A stretch of 64,000 nucleotides of DNA from Neopestalotiopsis rosae (taxonomy: Eukaryota > Ascomycota > Sordariomycetes > Amphisphaeriales > Sporocadaceae). Below, piece by piece: positions 22,829-31,800 of this stretch. The translations under genes and the position numbers were made by a program. Where the stretch lies: assembly GCA_023078685.1 (NCBI GenBank), contig JALGAS010000003.1, forward strand, positions 4,092,001 to 4,156,000. Reading direction: 5' to 3'. Numbering within the stretch: position 1 is the stretch's first letter; every line of letters starts with the position of its first letter. The notes below the pieces were generated by a model that saw only the letters and a list, made by a program, of their open reading frames with translations, made no database searches and had not been told where the DNA came from.

Positions 22829-23292
22829 CGTGAGCTAGAGGTATAAGAGAGAGAGTGTGTGTGCGTACTACCACTGTGTAGTGTGTTGCTGCCTACCGAA
22901 GATACATGGAGGAGTATATATACCCAGGTTGTACGGACGGTCGAGCAACGGTAGATGGGTGAAGTGAGTGGCCCGGAGGCTAGACGGGCAACATATACAT
23001 ATCTGCATATAGATTGCCAAGACTAAACATAGGAATTACTAGTAGAACAATCATATACATCGAGATGTTATATTATTACATCTTGACATGTATACAGCTG
23101 TTAAATAATGCAGAAGTGCGTCCATATACCGTGTTTCGCTGATCGAGTCTATAAGGGTGGGGCAGACTTGTGGTTCGCCTAGTATGCTAAATAAATACAT
23201 CTCTTACTACTAGCCACATACCTTTCACGAGCCGCATGGCGAAGGGCGGCTGAGTTTTTAATGTGCAAGGGGAGGAAAACTGACAAGAAGAG
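22829..23292. other. Intergenic region
   Basis: A 464-base gap between two same-strand genes, with AT-rich TATA-like runs around 22915 and 23060. It contains a 3' flank and a promoter. Nothing else seen. Confidence 0.55.
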
Positions 23293-24798
23293 ATGGCGCG
23301 CAGCTCTGTTCAGAATCATCATCTCATTGTCATCGCCATTCTCCCATTCATCCTTCTCCTTGGATTGCGCGCCATCCTCGGCGACTCCGCTGGCCTTTTT
23401 AGCAGGTCCGGGCCCGACTCAGCGCCTGTGACTACCAAGGACAACCACCACGACCCCACCGCTGCCGCCCTTTCAGGGGACAAAGACCAGGAACAGAACC
23501 AAGACGACCTCTTCCGTGGTACCAGCAGCAGCAGCAGCATGTCTCCCGCCGCAGTGACCATTGCTGACATTGCGTCGTCGCTGCTTGCCCAGAGAGACCT
23601 TGATCTCGTTTCTTGCAGGACGATTCAGTCTCTATGGGCGGGCTATGGTCACATCTGCGCAGTCCAGGCCGCACCACGCCGAGGGGACAGAGACGAAAAG
23701 GGCCCATCGTTGATCCTCAAGTACATCTCGCCTCCCGTTTCGGCCGACATCACGGATGAGGGTCATCTTCGCAAGGTGCTTTCCTATCAGGTGGAACAGT
23801 ACTTTTACACTCACCTGGCGCCTCTGCTGCCCGAGTCCGTGGCCGTGGCCGAATGCATCGCCAGCATCAATGACGGCCAGACCACGGCGATCGTGCTCAA
23901 GGATCTCAAGTCATCGTCCACAAATCCTGCCATCAAGCCAAGCACAGCATTTCCTGTAGCCTTGGAGAAGCGCGGCCAGCTCAACTCGGACCAGACCTTT
24001 GCCGCCCTCGATTGGCTGGCCGGCTTCCACGGCTACTCTTGGACCGCGACGGCTCAGCTTCGTCAGAGGGAACACGCCCTTCGGCCTCCTCTCGAGGAAG
24101 CATCCAAGCAGCAGAGAAGCCATGCTGCCTCGGACCACAATGATCATGGCGCTGGAGCGCTGTTTGACGTGAAGGGAGTCTGGCTGAACGGCGGCTATAC
24201 CTATCTCGCGACACGACGCCGGGAATACGAGAGCCTGGCACGCGATGACGACGACTCTGAATGGTCTGCTATCCTGTGTTCGCCGTCGCCTGGAGGTGGT
24301 CCGTCGCTGGCTGAACGTGTGGCTGCATATCTAACACCAACCGTCGACTCATCGGCGCCGGGCCCAGCGTTCGAGTATGAGACCTTGATACACGGCGACG
24401 TCAAGTCGGAAAACATGTTTGCTTCTGCAGACGGCCGCAGCGTCGCATTTGTCGACTTTCAGTATGTCGGGTTCGGCCTGGGCGTCTGTGACCTGGCAAA
24501 GCTCTTTACCTGCTCGGTACCCTTGCCCATGCTCGTTGGGCGTCACGTCGCTGCCCATGATGGGCATTTGGAGGGTGAGGAGCTGGAGATGCAGCCAGAG
24601 GAATCGCGTCTCCTTTCCCATTATCTGCAGGCGTTAAAGACCGCCAGTGGAAAAGACTATCCATGGGATCTGTTTGTCAAGCATTGGGAAGCAGCTCTTG
24701 TCGACTGGCTGCGCTTCCAGGCCAGCTGGGGCTTCTGGGGCAATACAGCCTGGTTGGAAGCAAGGGTTAGATACATTGTTAAACACATTGACATTTGA
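23293..24798 (+). CDS. Ecdysteroid-kinase-like / APH-type phosphotransferase
   Basis: Intronless, 501 residues. The kinase-like fold is recognised by an ATP-anchoring lysine strand (LILKYIS, Lys143), a conserved acidic segment (IVLKDL), the catalytic loop LIHGDVKSENMF (His367, Asp369, Asn374) and the metal-binding strand VAFVDFQYVGFGLGVCDLAKLF (Asp388). This combination fits the EcKinase/CHK-like branch of the aminoglycoside-phosphotransferase superfamily, which phosphorylates small hydroxylated molecules. The substrate is unknown. Unusually, residues about 10-30 are strongly hydrophobic (HLIVIAILPFILLLGLRAIL), followed by a ~50-residue Ser/Asp/Gln-rich linker, so the enzyme may be membrane-anchored. 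Alternatively translation may start at Met83 (MSPAAVTIAD), giving a soluble enzyme. Same strand as the transporter, 464 bases downstream. Confidence 0.8.
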   Translation: MARSSVQNHHLIVIAILPFILLLGLRAILGDSAGLFSRSGPDSAPVTTKDNHHDPTAAALSGDKDQEQNQDDLFRGTSSSSSMSPAAVTIADIASSLLAQRDLDLVSCRTIQSLWAGYGHICAVQAAPRRGDRDEKGPSLILKYISPPVSADITDEGHLRKVLSYQVEQYFYTHLAPLLPESVAVAECIASINDGQTTAIVLKDLKSSSTNPAIKPSTAFPVALEKRGQLNSDQTFAALDWLAGFHGYSWTATAQLRQREHALRPPLEEASKQQRSHAASDHNDHGAGALFDVKGVWLNGGYTYLATRRREYESLARDDDDSEWSAILCSPSPGGGPSLAERVAAYLTPTVDSSAPGPAFEYETLIHGDVKSENMFASADGRSVAFVDFQYVGFGLGVCDLAKLFTCSVPLPMLVGRHVAAHDGHLEGEELEMQPEESRLLSHYLQALKTASGKDYPWDLFVKHWEAALVDWLRFQASWGFWGNTAWLEARVRYIVKHIDI

Positions 24799-25209
24799 CG
24801 TGACTAAGACTTTATCGTGAGCCAACGCCAGTGGTTTGATAGATGAGCAAGATAGACTAGTCATAATAGATATAAGAGCATCGTTTCCGATATATATTGC
24901 CTAATTGGGACTTTTATGGATTTGAGGCAGCAATCTGCATCAAAGGTAGAGTGAATAGTTGTTTGCATTACCAAAAATACTCGACAGGCATATTTGAGCG
25001 GAATGAAGCATTGTCGGTCTACCTGGTAGCTGTGGTCATGTTCATGATTCTGCCGTCACGCTGCAGAAAGCCGTGATTCGCTAGCATGTCGAACCCGGAG
25101 GTCCACCCACTGCATTACCTTCAGCAGCCACCAGGTTAACATACACCATGCCTCTTTCCCACGATGAATTTGCTTTGGTGGCGACCAAGGAGAACCAAGT
25201 GCACCTTAG
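24799..25209. other. Intergenic region, may hold an upstream exon
   Basis: AT-rich 3' flank of the kinase-like gene up to about 25000. The part just before 25210 could contain an unrecognised 5' exon of the gene fragment that follows (an ATG at 25148 begins MPLSHDEFALVATKEN), but no donor site gives a convincing join. Confidence 0.4.
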
Positions 25210-25659
25210 GATGGTGTGTCTGAAACAGGCCCGCAAGTCATTGTCGTCGAAAGTGACAATAGTCTCTCATCTTGGACGAATGGGTTTCCGTTTCAAGAAG
25301 TGAATGATTACAACCGTGCAGGAGACGACGACGAGCCGAGTAAGTAATAAGACATCTGTGAGCGGCGAGACTTTTGCATCTGCTCGAGCAGACGTGAGAG
25401 CAGAAGATAGTATGCTCTAGTCGAGTTGGCCTCCATTCAAGAGCACGCTGTCGCCAAATATAAAGGGCTTAAGACAGAAAGTACGGATGATACTATGACT
25501 CTCAATAAGAGGGCTAATGTGCTTTCCATGATCGTCGGGAGGTTTACCGAGCTTGCGAAATTGTTTTCTATCAGCCTGTCAGTGTCTCTGATGGTGTTTA
25601 ACTTTCAAGAAAAGAAGAGAGAGAGTTTTATTAATGGCATACAAAGTCTGTATCGTTGA
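25210..25659 (+). CDS. Unrecognised two-exon gene fragment
   Basis: Exons 25210-25339 and 25421-25659. The first begins after a TTAG acceptor-like site, is open, and reads DGVSETGPQVIVVESDNSLS and then WTNGFPFQEVNDYNRAGDDD. A GTAAGT donor at 25340 and a CTAG acceptor at 25420 keep the frame and give ELASIQEHAVAKYKGLKTES and a hydrophobic stretch, ending with a stop at 25657-25659. The amino-acid composition is protein-like in both exons, and a canonical intron joins them, which is unlikely by chance. No ATG is visible in the first exon, so either a 5' exon is missed or this is the relic of a gene. No family is recognised. The second half lacks other marks of function. Confidence 0.35.
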
Positions 25660-26509
25660 ACCTTCTTGTAAGTGGAACCTAGATGCAATCTTTCCAATGT
25701 CATGAGCACTCAGGGGACAATAACGTAAATGTCAATGGTGCTCCGCCTCACCAGCGTGTTGGTGCAAGCATCATCGCCGGGTAGAGGTTGACGTTGAATC
25801 GTGAGACATGGCTCATGCTCACGTCTGCCTCTCTGTCTCCATCCTTATTTTACAGAAGTGGTAAAATTTTGAACATGATATACGTACTTTGGTGGGCAGT
25901 GCCGATAGTCCATGATAGTTGAATTGCTATCGGCCAGACTGGCTGGCTGACTGATTAATGTGTGGCCATCTGCTTGGCAGCTCAAGGTTTGAGTATCTCG
26001 GGTGACTCGCATTCATCGGGTTTCTCGGGCTTCTCGCATCATTCGTGTTTTGGCGTATTCATGGCCCACACTTTCTTGCTTTTTCACTGGTGCCATTGTG
26101 CCTGGTCTCCATCTTTAGTCTGCTGCATATGGCAACACTCGCAGCGCCGTCGTACATAGCCCGTATCATACAGGTCGCTGGTGGGTGCCGTGTCCATGTA
26201 CATGAATAGTGTGAGAGGCACCACCTTTGGCAATCGATTCAGGAGGGACCATGGCGCAGCAGTTTTTCCCATTGTCGTCGCATAATGCCCAATGCGTCCC
26301 GGCAATTCGGCGGAATGAGCTTATTAGCTAACCATATAGTATAAGTCATTGAATAGATCGGCTTTGCCCGTACAGGGGGGAATTGACCAAGAATAAAAAT
26401 GTCCGTTTTCCCATGATTGTTCTGTCCATCTGCCATTGTGCATTCTCTCCAGATTTCTATTCATACATACACCTTGCTCGACCTCAGAGGAATCGGCACT
26501 GAGCAGGAA
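25660..26509. other. Intergenic region
   Basis: Contains the promoter of the sterol glucosyltransferase gene. A repeated TCGGGTTTCTCGGGCTTCTCG stretch near 26016-26036 and short frames give no gene evidence. Confidence 0.5.
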
Positions 26510-29500
26510 ATGACCCCGTTGGAAAATAACAATAGTCATCACGTAACGGGTAGCGATTCCATGGCCAGTCCATCTTCCGATCCGCGGTCCGACTTGGCCT
26601 ATGATGATGAGGCTCCTCCGCCGTATGAAGAGGTCATCAACACAAAGTTCCTGGTAGGAACAGCTCGGTTGACAGGTATATATACAACGCCACGAATCAT
26701 TGCCAGCTCGTCGTGTGGGAAACAGTCGAATTAATCAGCAAGCAGAAACGGGAAGGATCGATGTTGACCCAGAATCCAGAGTCTTTAGGACTTTGTCCAA
26801 ATTTGTGCCAGACTGGAAAGGGCCGGGCCAAGAGAAAGTCGAGGATCCTTGTCCCAAGTACGATGGGCCGGGCTGGAAATACGAGGCTGGTCGAAGATCT
26901 ATTCCGACAGTGCGTCTCAACATTGTGATCCAGGTTGTGGGCAGCCGCGGAGACGTACAGCCATTCATTGCACTGGGCAACGAACTCCAGAGAGATGGCC
27001 ACCGTGTGCGCCTTGCCACTCACGACACGTTTGAGAAGTTTGTCATTGACTCTGGGCTCGAGTTTTATCCCATCGGAGGTGATCCGGCAGAGCTAATGGC
27101 GTACATGGTCAAGAACCCGGGTCTTATTCCGAGCTTGGGCAGTCTCCGGGCCGGCGATATTCAAAAGAAGAGGGCCATGGTGGCAGAAATGCTGGACGGA
27201 TGCTGGCGATCATGCATCGAGGCGGACCCCAAGTCGGGCATCCCGTTTGTGGCTAATGCCATCATCGCCAATCCACCGAGTTTTGCCCACATTCACTGCG
27301 CCCAGGCTCTTGGCATTCCTTTGCACTTGATGTTCACTATGCCTTGGACTAGCACTAGGATGTTCTCTCACCCCTTGGCCAACATGAAGAAGACGATCAA
27401 AGACCAAGGCACTGCAAACTACGTTTCCTTTGCCGTGGTGGAGTGGATGACTTGGCAAGGGTAGGGCTCACGATACACACATTTGCAATGGGCAGAAGTA
27501 GAACAATGCTAACCATGACATCTCCAGACTTGGCGATATCATCAACGATTGGAGAAAAGCTCGAGATCTGGAGCCAGTCCCAATGACCGAGGGACCCAAT
27601 CTGGCAGAGACATTGCAAATACCATTCACTTATTGCTGGTCGCCCTCGCTGATACCCAAACCATTGGACTGGCCTGCACATATAGGTGAGACAAGTCCAT
27701 CGCCTCGCCTCCTTCCAAGAAGAGAATGAGACATCCCTACACACCAGATTGGAACTCACACTGACTGCTGGGAACAGATGTATGTGGCTTTTTCTTTCGG
27801 GATGCGCCTCGCTACAATCCGCCGGATGAATTGGATCGCTTTTTGCGCCAGGGGCCTCCTCCCGTGTATATAGGCTTTGGTAGTATCGTCATTGACAAGC
27901 CCGACGAGATGACGCGCCTTCTCCTCGAAGCTGTCAAGGCGGCAGGCGTGCGCGCACTCATCTCCAGAGGGTGGAGCAAGCTCGGTCATGGGAACGAATC
28001 TAATGACCAGGTCATGTATCTGGACGACTGTCCCCATGAATGGTTGTTCCAAAACGTATCGGCTGTCATCCACCACGGCGGCGCAGGAACCACAGCTTGC
28101 GGCCTTCGGTATGGCAGACCTACGCTCGTGGTTCCATTCTTTGGAGAGTAAGTATTGCCTTCACTCTCGCGCCTCCCATCTTTATTGTGAAAAGTGTTTG
28201 TTGCTGACACTGGTACCCTCTCAGCCAACCCTTTTGGGGTGACATGATAGCAGCCGCCGGCGCTGGACCAAAGCCGATACCTTATCCGGCCCTCGACAGC
28301 TCTAATCTTGCCGAGGCTATCCGGGTCTGCCTGCAGCCAGAGGCGCAGACTGCTGCCCAGTCCATTTCGGTCAGTATGAGCAGTGAGGAGGGCGTGAGGA
28401 CTGCGGTAAAGTCCTTCTATACCAACCTCCCGGTCTCTGCCATGTCCTGTGACTTGTTACCTGACCGTCCGGCTGTCTGGGAATACCGAAGGAAGGGCAA
28501 GACGGTCAAGCTATCTGGGGTTGCCGCTGAAATTCTGATCAACCACCTCAAGGTGGATAGCAAGAAGCTCGAGGCGTGAGTTGCTGCATTGTGTATTTTC
28601 TGAGCTCGCCAGCAGTAAGAAACTAACAGTACGTCTGTCAGACATGAACCCAAGGGGTTCGTCATTGAAAATCAGCGCTGGGACCCCATCACGGGAACGA
28701 CATCCGCTGTCATCTCAACATTCTCTGGCATGGCTCAGTCGACCGCGGACATCTTTGTCAAGCCTGCTCAGGTTCGCCGTGTGAAAAGCAGTACACATGT
28801 CCAAGCTCATGCGACACAAAGCACTTCGACTACTTTGGACCCCAAGCAGCCCGGATCGCTTCAGCCAACTCCCCGCGGCTCGGGCGACTCTGCTGATGAG
28901 AGGACATCATCACTAATGGACGGTCATACCGTCGACAACAAACCAAACATGGCTGCATCCATGGCTCTAGCATCTGCATCTGGCCTCGGTGGTTTCTTCA
29001 AACACTATGCAAAGGGGTTCCTTATTGACATGCCAGTCGCCTTTGCTGAGGGATCTCGAGCCGTGCCCAAGCTGTACGGCGAAGAGGTGCCCGACTATGG
29101 CACCGTCAAGGACTGGAAATCTGGCTTTTCCAAGTCTGGCAAGAATTTGACTCTTGGTCTGGGCGACGGCCTGGCTGATCTCGTCGTTCAACCGTACAAG
29201 GGTGCCAAGGAAAAGGGCATCGTGGGAGGCATCGCCGGCGTGGGCAAGGGTCTTCTGGGCTTCTCAACCAAGGCCTCGTCCGGTAAGTATACAACCCATC
29301 TCATAAATGGCTCTCGCCGCCGCCAATCAGTCAGCAACTAATTGTACATTATAGCTGCAATGGGAATTGTGGCATATCCGAGTCTGGGTATTTACAAGAG
29401 CGTTCGCTCGGCATTCAAGGATAAAACCAGACTCGCTATTGCTAAAGCACGGCATGAAGAGGCAATTCACGTTTTGCAGAGTATAAATGATAAGGATGTA

Positions 29501-29542
29501 AATATCGAGTTTATATTAAATCGGTTCTCGAGCATTGCTTAA
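26510..29542 (+). CDS. Sterol 3-beta-glucosyltransferase (UGT51/ATG26-like, GT1)
   Basis: Seven exons: 26510-26675, 26746-27460, 27528-27685, 27778-28147, 28225-28575, 28642-29282 and 29355-29542, giving 862 residues; every join keeps frame with GT/AG introns of 66-92 bases. The N-terminal donor-independent lobe begins at about residue 120 with [15 protein letters not shown], the hallmark of UDP-sugar:sterol glucosyltransferases. The nucleotide-sugar lobe has [12 protein letters not shown] and the signature [20 protein letters not shown] (from about residue 445), then FFGDQPFWG. It transfers glucose from UDP-glucose to the 3-hydroxyl of ergosterol-type sterols. Unlike yeast Atg26 it lacks the N-terminal GRAM/PH module; instead a short acidic [11 protein letters not shown] segment leads in, and a ~280-residue C-terminal extension follows with Gly/Ala-rich amphipathic repeats ([20 protein letters not shown]). 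The last exon is AT-rich and ends directly at the repeat boundary. Confidence 0.9.
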
Positions 29543-30027
29543 GAACTTGACCTAAATAAATAAGATTATGAATAATTAAATCAATATAATTATAAATAAT
29601 TAAATTAATAAAGTTATAACTATTTAAACTAATAAAATTATAATTAATTACGCGTGGTTATTAAGTGGTTTAATTATTTTAATTAATAATTAATTAATTA
29701 CGATTTAAAAAGCTTTATTTTAAATTAATATAATAATTAATAGCTTATACGGAATAAATTCAAATAAGAAAAATAATATATCTTATAATACCGAAATATA
29801 TTATAAAAAAGCATATATTACTAACGATAAATTAGCCGAGAGCCAATCTTATATATTAAGGTTTAGCTGCGCTAAACGCTAAGCTTAATCTAATCTTTAA
29901 AATAATAAATTCTGATATTTTGCTAACGGTTTTATTTTATTCATTAAGATTCGAGTTTTAAGAGTAGAAATCAAAGTCGGCATTTAATTAACTAATAATT
30001 AATTACGCGTAATTAACTACAGCCGTA
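29543..30027. other. AT-rich RIP-decayed repeat DNA (left edge of the block)
   Basis: Composition changes within a few bases of the preceding stop codon to long runs of TAATTAA-type sequence with almost no CpA/TpG. It resembles the decayed hAT-type element on the far side of element C (for example 59,469-60,176), so element C probably inserted into one of these. No gene. Confidence 0.7.
29775..29897 (-). repeat. Decayed third copy of the hairpin repeat
   Basis: Read on the minus strand this matches the 141-bp repeats at 54,890 and 55,152, including the intact hairpin GTTTAGC-GCA-GCTAAAC and ATATATGC downstream. The other two hairpins are degraded or missing. Confidence 0.65.
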
Positions 30028-30534
30028 TGTGACGAACTATACGGTCGGGTTTCTTAGATAAACCTAGAGTATAAATCTAGGTGGGTTTATGCTAACAGGA
30101 TGCGCTAGCCAAGAAGATAACTGTATTGAGCAAAGAGTAACCGAAGTAGTCTTAAAGGGATTCACAAGTGTAGTCGTTAAAGCGTATTGAATGCTTTACC
30201 TATGGGTAAGATAGATGCTTAAATTAATCACTAAGGTAATAACTATCTATATAACCGTAGGAAATCCGTCCCTAATATATCTATTTATTCCCTTACTGAT
30301 GTTTGCCCTAATCACCCAAGTTGGTTGGTGATTAGTGGTGCTCGTTGGTAATCAGTGGTGCTTAGTAAATTCCACTAATTACTTCTGAACGTTTCCGGCG
30401 AGTCACGTAATCTCCTATCACGTAGTCTTCCGTTTAGTAGTCCTATTCCTTTTTATTCCGCTATGGTCCCCTGGGTTTGTGCTTCTTAAGCGCCAATATC
30501 CGTTGTTTGCTGGCAAGGGTGCATATTCGTAACA
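30028..30534 (-). repeat. Element C LTR (left; 3' LTR of the minus-strand element)
   Basis: 507 bp beginning TGTGACGA and ending TCGTAACA. Differs from the right copy essentially by transitions. Confidence 0.9.
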
Positions 30535-30663
30535 TTAGCTCCCCTCTTTATATCTTTTGTCCTTAAAAGATTGTTCGGTCGCATAAATAAGTCGCGGTTG
30601 CCCACTCTTATAGTGCATTTTTGGTTTCCCCTTATTTCCCTTTTCCTATTTTCATAGTAATAT

Positions 30664-31229
30664 ATGCTTATTATATTAGGATCGAATAAACGAAAAGCTC
30701 CGTCCGATAATTCTTCTTCTGCCCGTTGCGTACGTCGTTAATTTATTTTTAATAAACTAAGCTTCGAAGTTATGCCGTATTTTTGTTATTTCGTTAAAAA
30801 TCTTCTATGCGTTGCGCTGGAAGACATTAAGACGTGTCAGCGGTGTGATGCTGCTGGGGAATCTTATAATAATATAAAAACGCCTATTACTTCTTTTATT
30901 GCAATTCTTGCAGAATATCATCGTTTAAAAAATATTAAATCGTTAGCTGAGTCGGAGTTATTGGATCTTTAGCAACGGGTAATAGAAACGTTATCCCGCT
31001 TAGTCCGTTTGCGTAAGCAGAAAGCGATGGCTCGTTAGCGTGGTTTAGAAATAGTGCGGAAGAAAGCTTCCGATTTGGATAATTTAAATCGCATAGAGTC
31101 CGAGGCGGCGAATTCTGCATAATCTGCGGGTGCGGTCGATATTATTAATTAGTCTTCGATCGGATTCGAAAGTATTTTTAAAGGCCTCGATCCTTAATTA
31201 TTAACTAGAGGTACTAATTAAGAGCGGCG
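30664..31229 (+). pseudogene. Decayed cysteine-cluster ORF of element C (antisense to its pol)
   Basis: Starts ATGCTTATT (MLI, as in elements A and B) and stays in one frame except for stops explained by single RIP transitions, such as a TAA in the position of a likely CAA. The segment at 30772 aligns with the Zn2Cys6 cluster of elements A and B. Three cysteines remain (codons TGC, TGT, TGT) and the other three ligand positions are all Tyr TAT, one G-to-A step from TGT. The spacing, x2-x6-x8-x2-x6, remains within the Zn2Cys6 range. It is cut at 31229 by element A. Confidence 0.65.
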
Positions 31230-31490
31230 TGTTACGAACATGCACCCTTGCAGAAGGACAAACAACTGTGTTGGCGCTTAAGAAGGTATGCTGCGGGGCA
31301 GTGACCACGGCCCTGGCCAAAAGACCCAGCCACCCCCGCCAGCTGTCAACAAGTGTTGACAGGATCATGGCCTTGGCAATGATCCATTGGCATGGATCAC
31401 AAGGATCATTGTGATCCATAAGATCCAAGAACAAAGGGGATCATACTTGTTGGTATGATCCAAGCAAACATCAGTGAGGGAATGAATGGA

Positions 31491-31497
31491 TATATTA
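31491..31497 (+). promoter_or_regulatory. TATA-like box in element A LTR
   Basis: TATATTA lies 41 bases before the candidate transcript start/self-primer at 31538. It is the only good TATA-like motif in this part of the LTR. The transcript start is inferred. Confidence 0.5.
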
Positions 31498-31537
31498 GGG
31501 AGGGATTTCCTACGGTTACATAGACAGTCATTACCTC

Positions 31538-31546
31538 AGTGATCAA
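31538..31546 (+). promoter_or_regulatory. Candidate self-primer segment in LTR
   Basis: AGTGATCAA is perfectly complementary to TTGATCACT just downstream of the LTR. If transcription starts near here, the mRNA 5' end could fold onto the primer-binding site, as in Tf1/sushi elements. Confidence 0.45.
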
Positions 31547-31743
31547 TCTAAGCATCTATCTTACCCATAGGTGAAGCATTCAATACGCTTTGACGACTAC
31601 ACTTGTGAATCATTTCAGGACCACCATCTTCAGTTACTCATTGCTCAGTTCAGTATCTTGGCTAGCGTTCCCTGTTAGCATAAACCCCCAACACCTCTTA
31701 TACTCAGGTTTATTCTAGAAACCCGTAGTATAGTCGTTACATT

Positions 31744-31752
31744 TTGATCACT
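31744..31752 (+). promoter_or_regulatory. Putative primer-binding site without tRNA 3'-end match
   Basis: Sequence right after the LTR (TTTTGATCACTCTTGTTCAG) does not begin with TGG, as a tRNA-primed site would. It is well conserved in element C (TTTTAATCACTTTTGTTTAG), which supports function. Confidence 0.5.
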
Positions 31753-31800
31753 CTTGTTCAGGTACGTTCCCCCAGAAACTAACTGAGCAATATCGGCAGA

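Larger units (their letters stand above)
31230..31741 (+). repeat. Element A 5' LTR
   Basis: 512 bp. The U3 part (31343-31461) contains four perfect inverted repeats: CTGTCAACA/TGTTGACAG, TGATCCA/TGGATCA, GGATCACAA/TTGTGATCC and GGATCATAC/GTATGATCC. A TATATTA box is at 31491. Confidence 0.95.

Noticed and set aside
20935..24798. Transporter plus kinase as part of a metabolite cluster
   Set aside because: No polyketide synthase, peptide synthetase, terpene cyclase, P450 or regulator nearby.
31201..31434. Repeated 61-82-codon frames inside every A/B LTR
   Set aside because: They arise from the palindromic GATCC array read on both strands, and their multiple copies only reflect LTR duplication.
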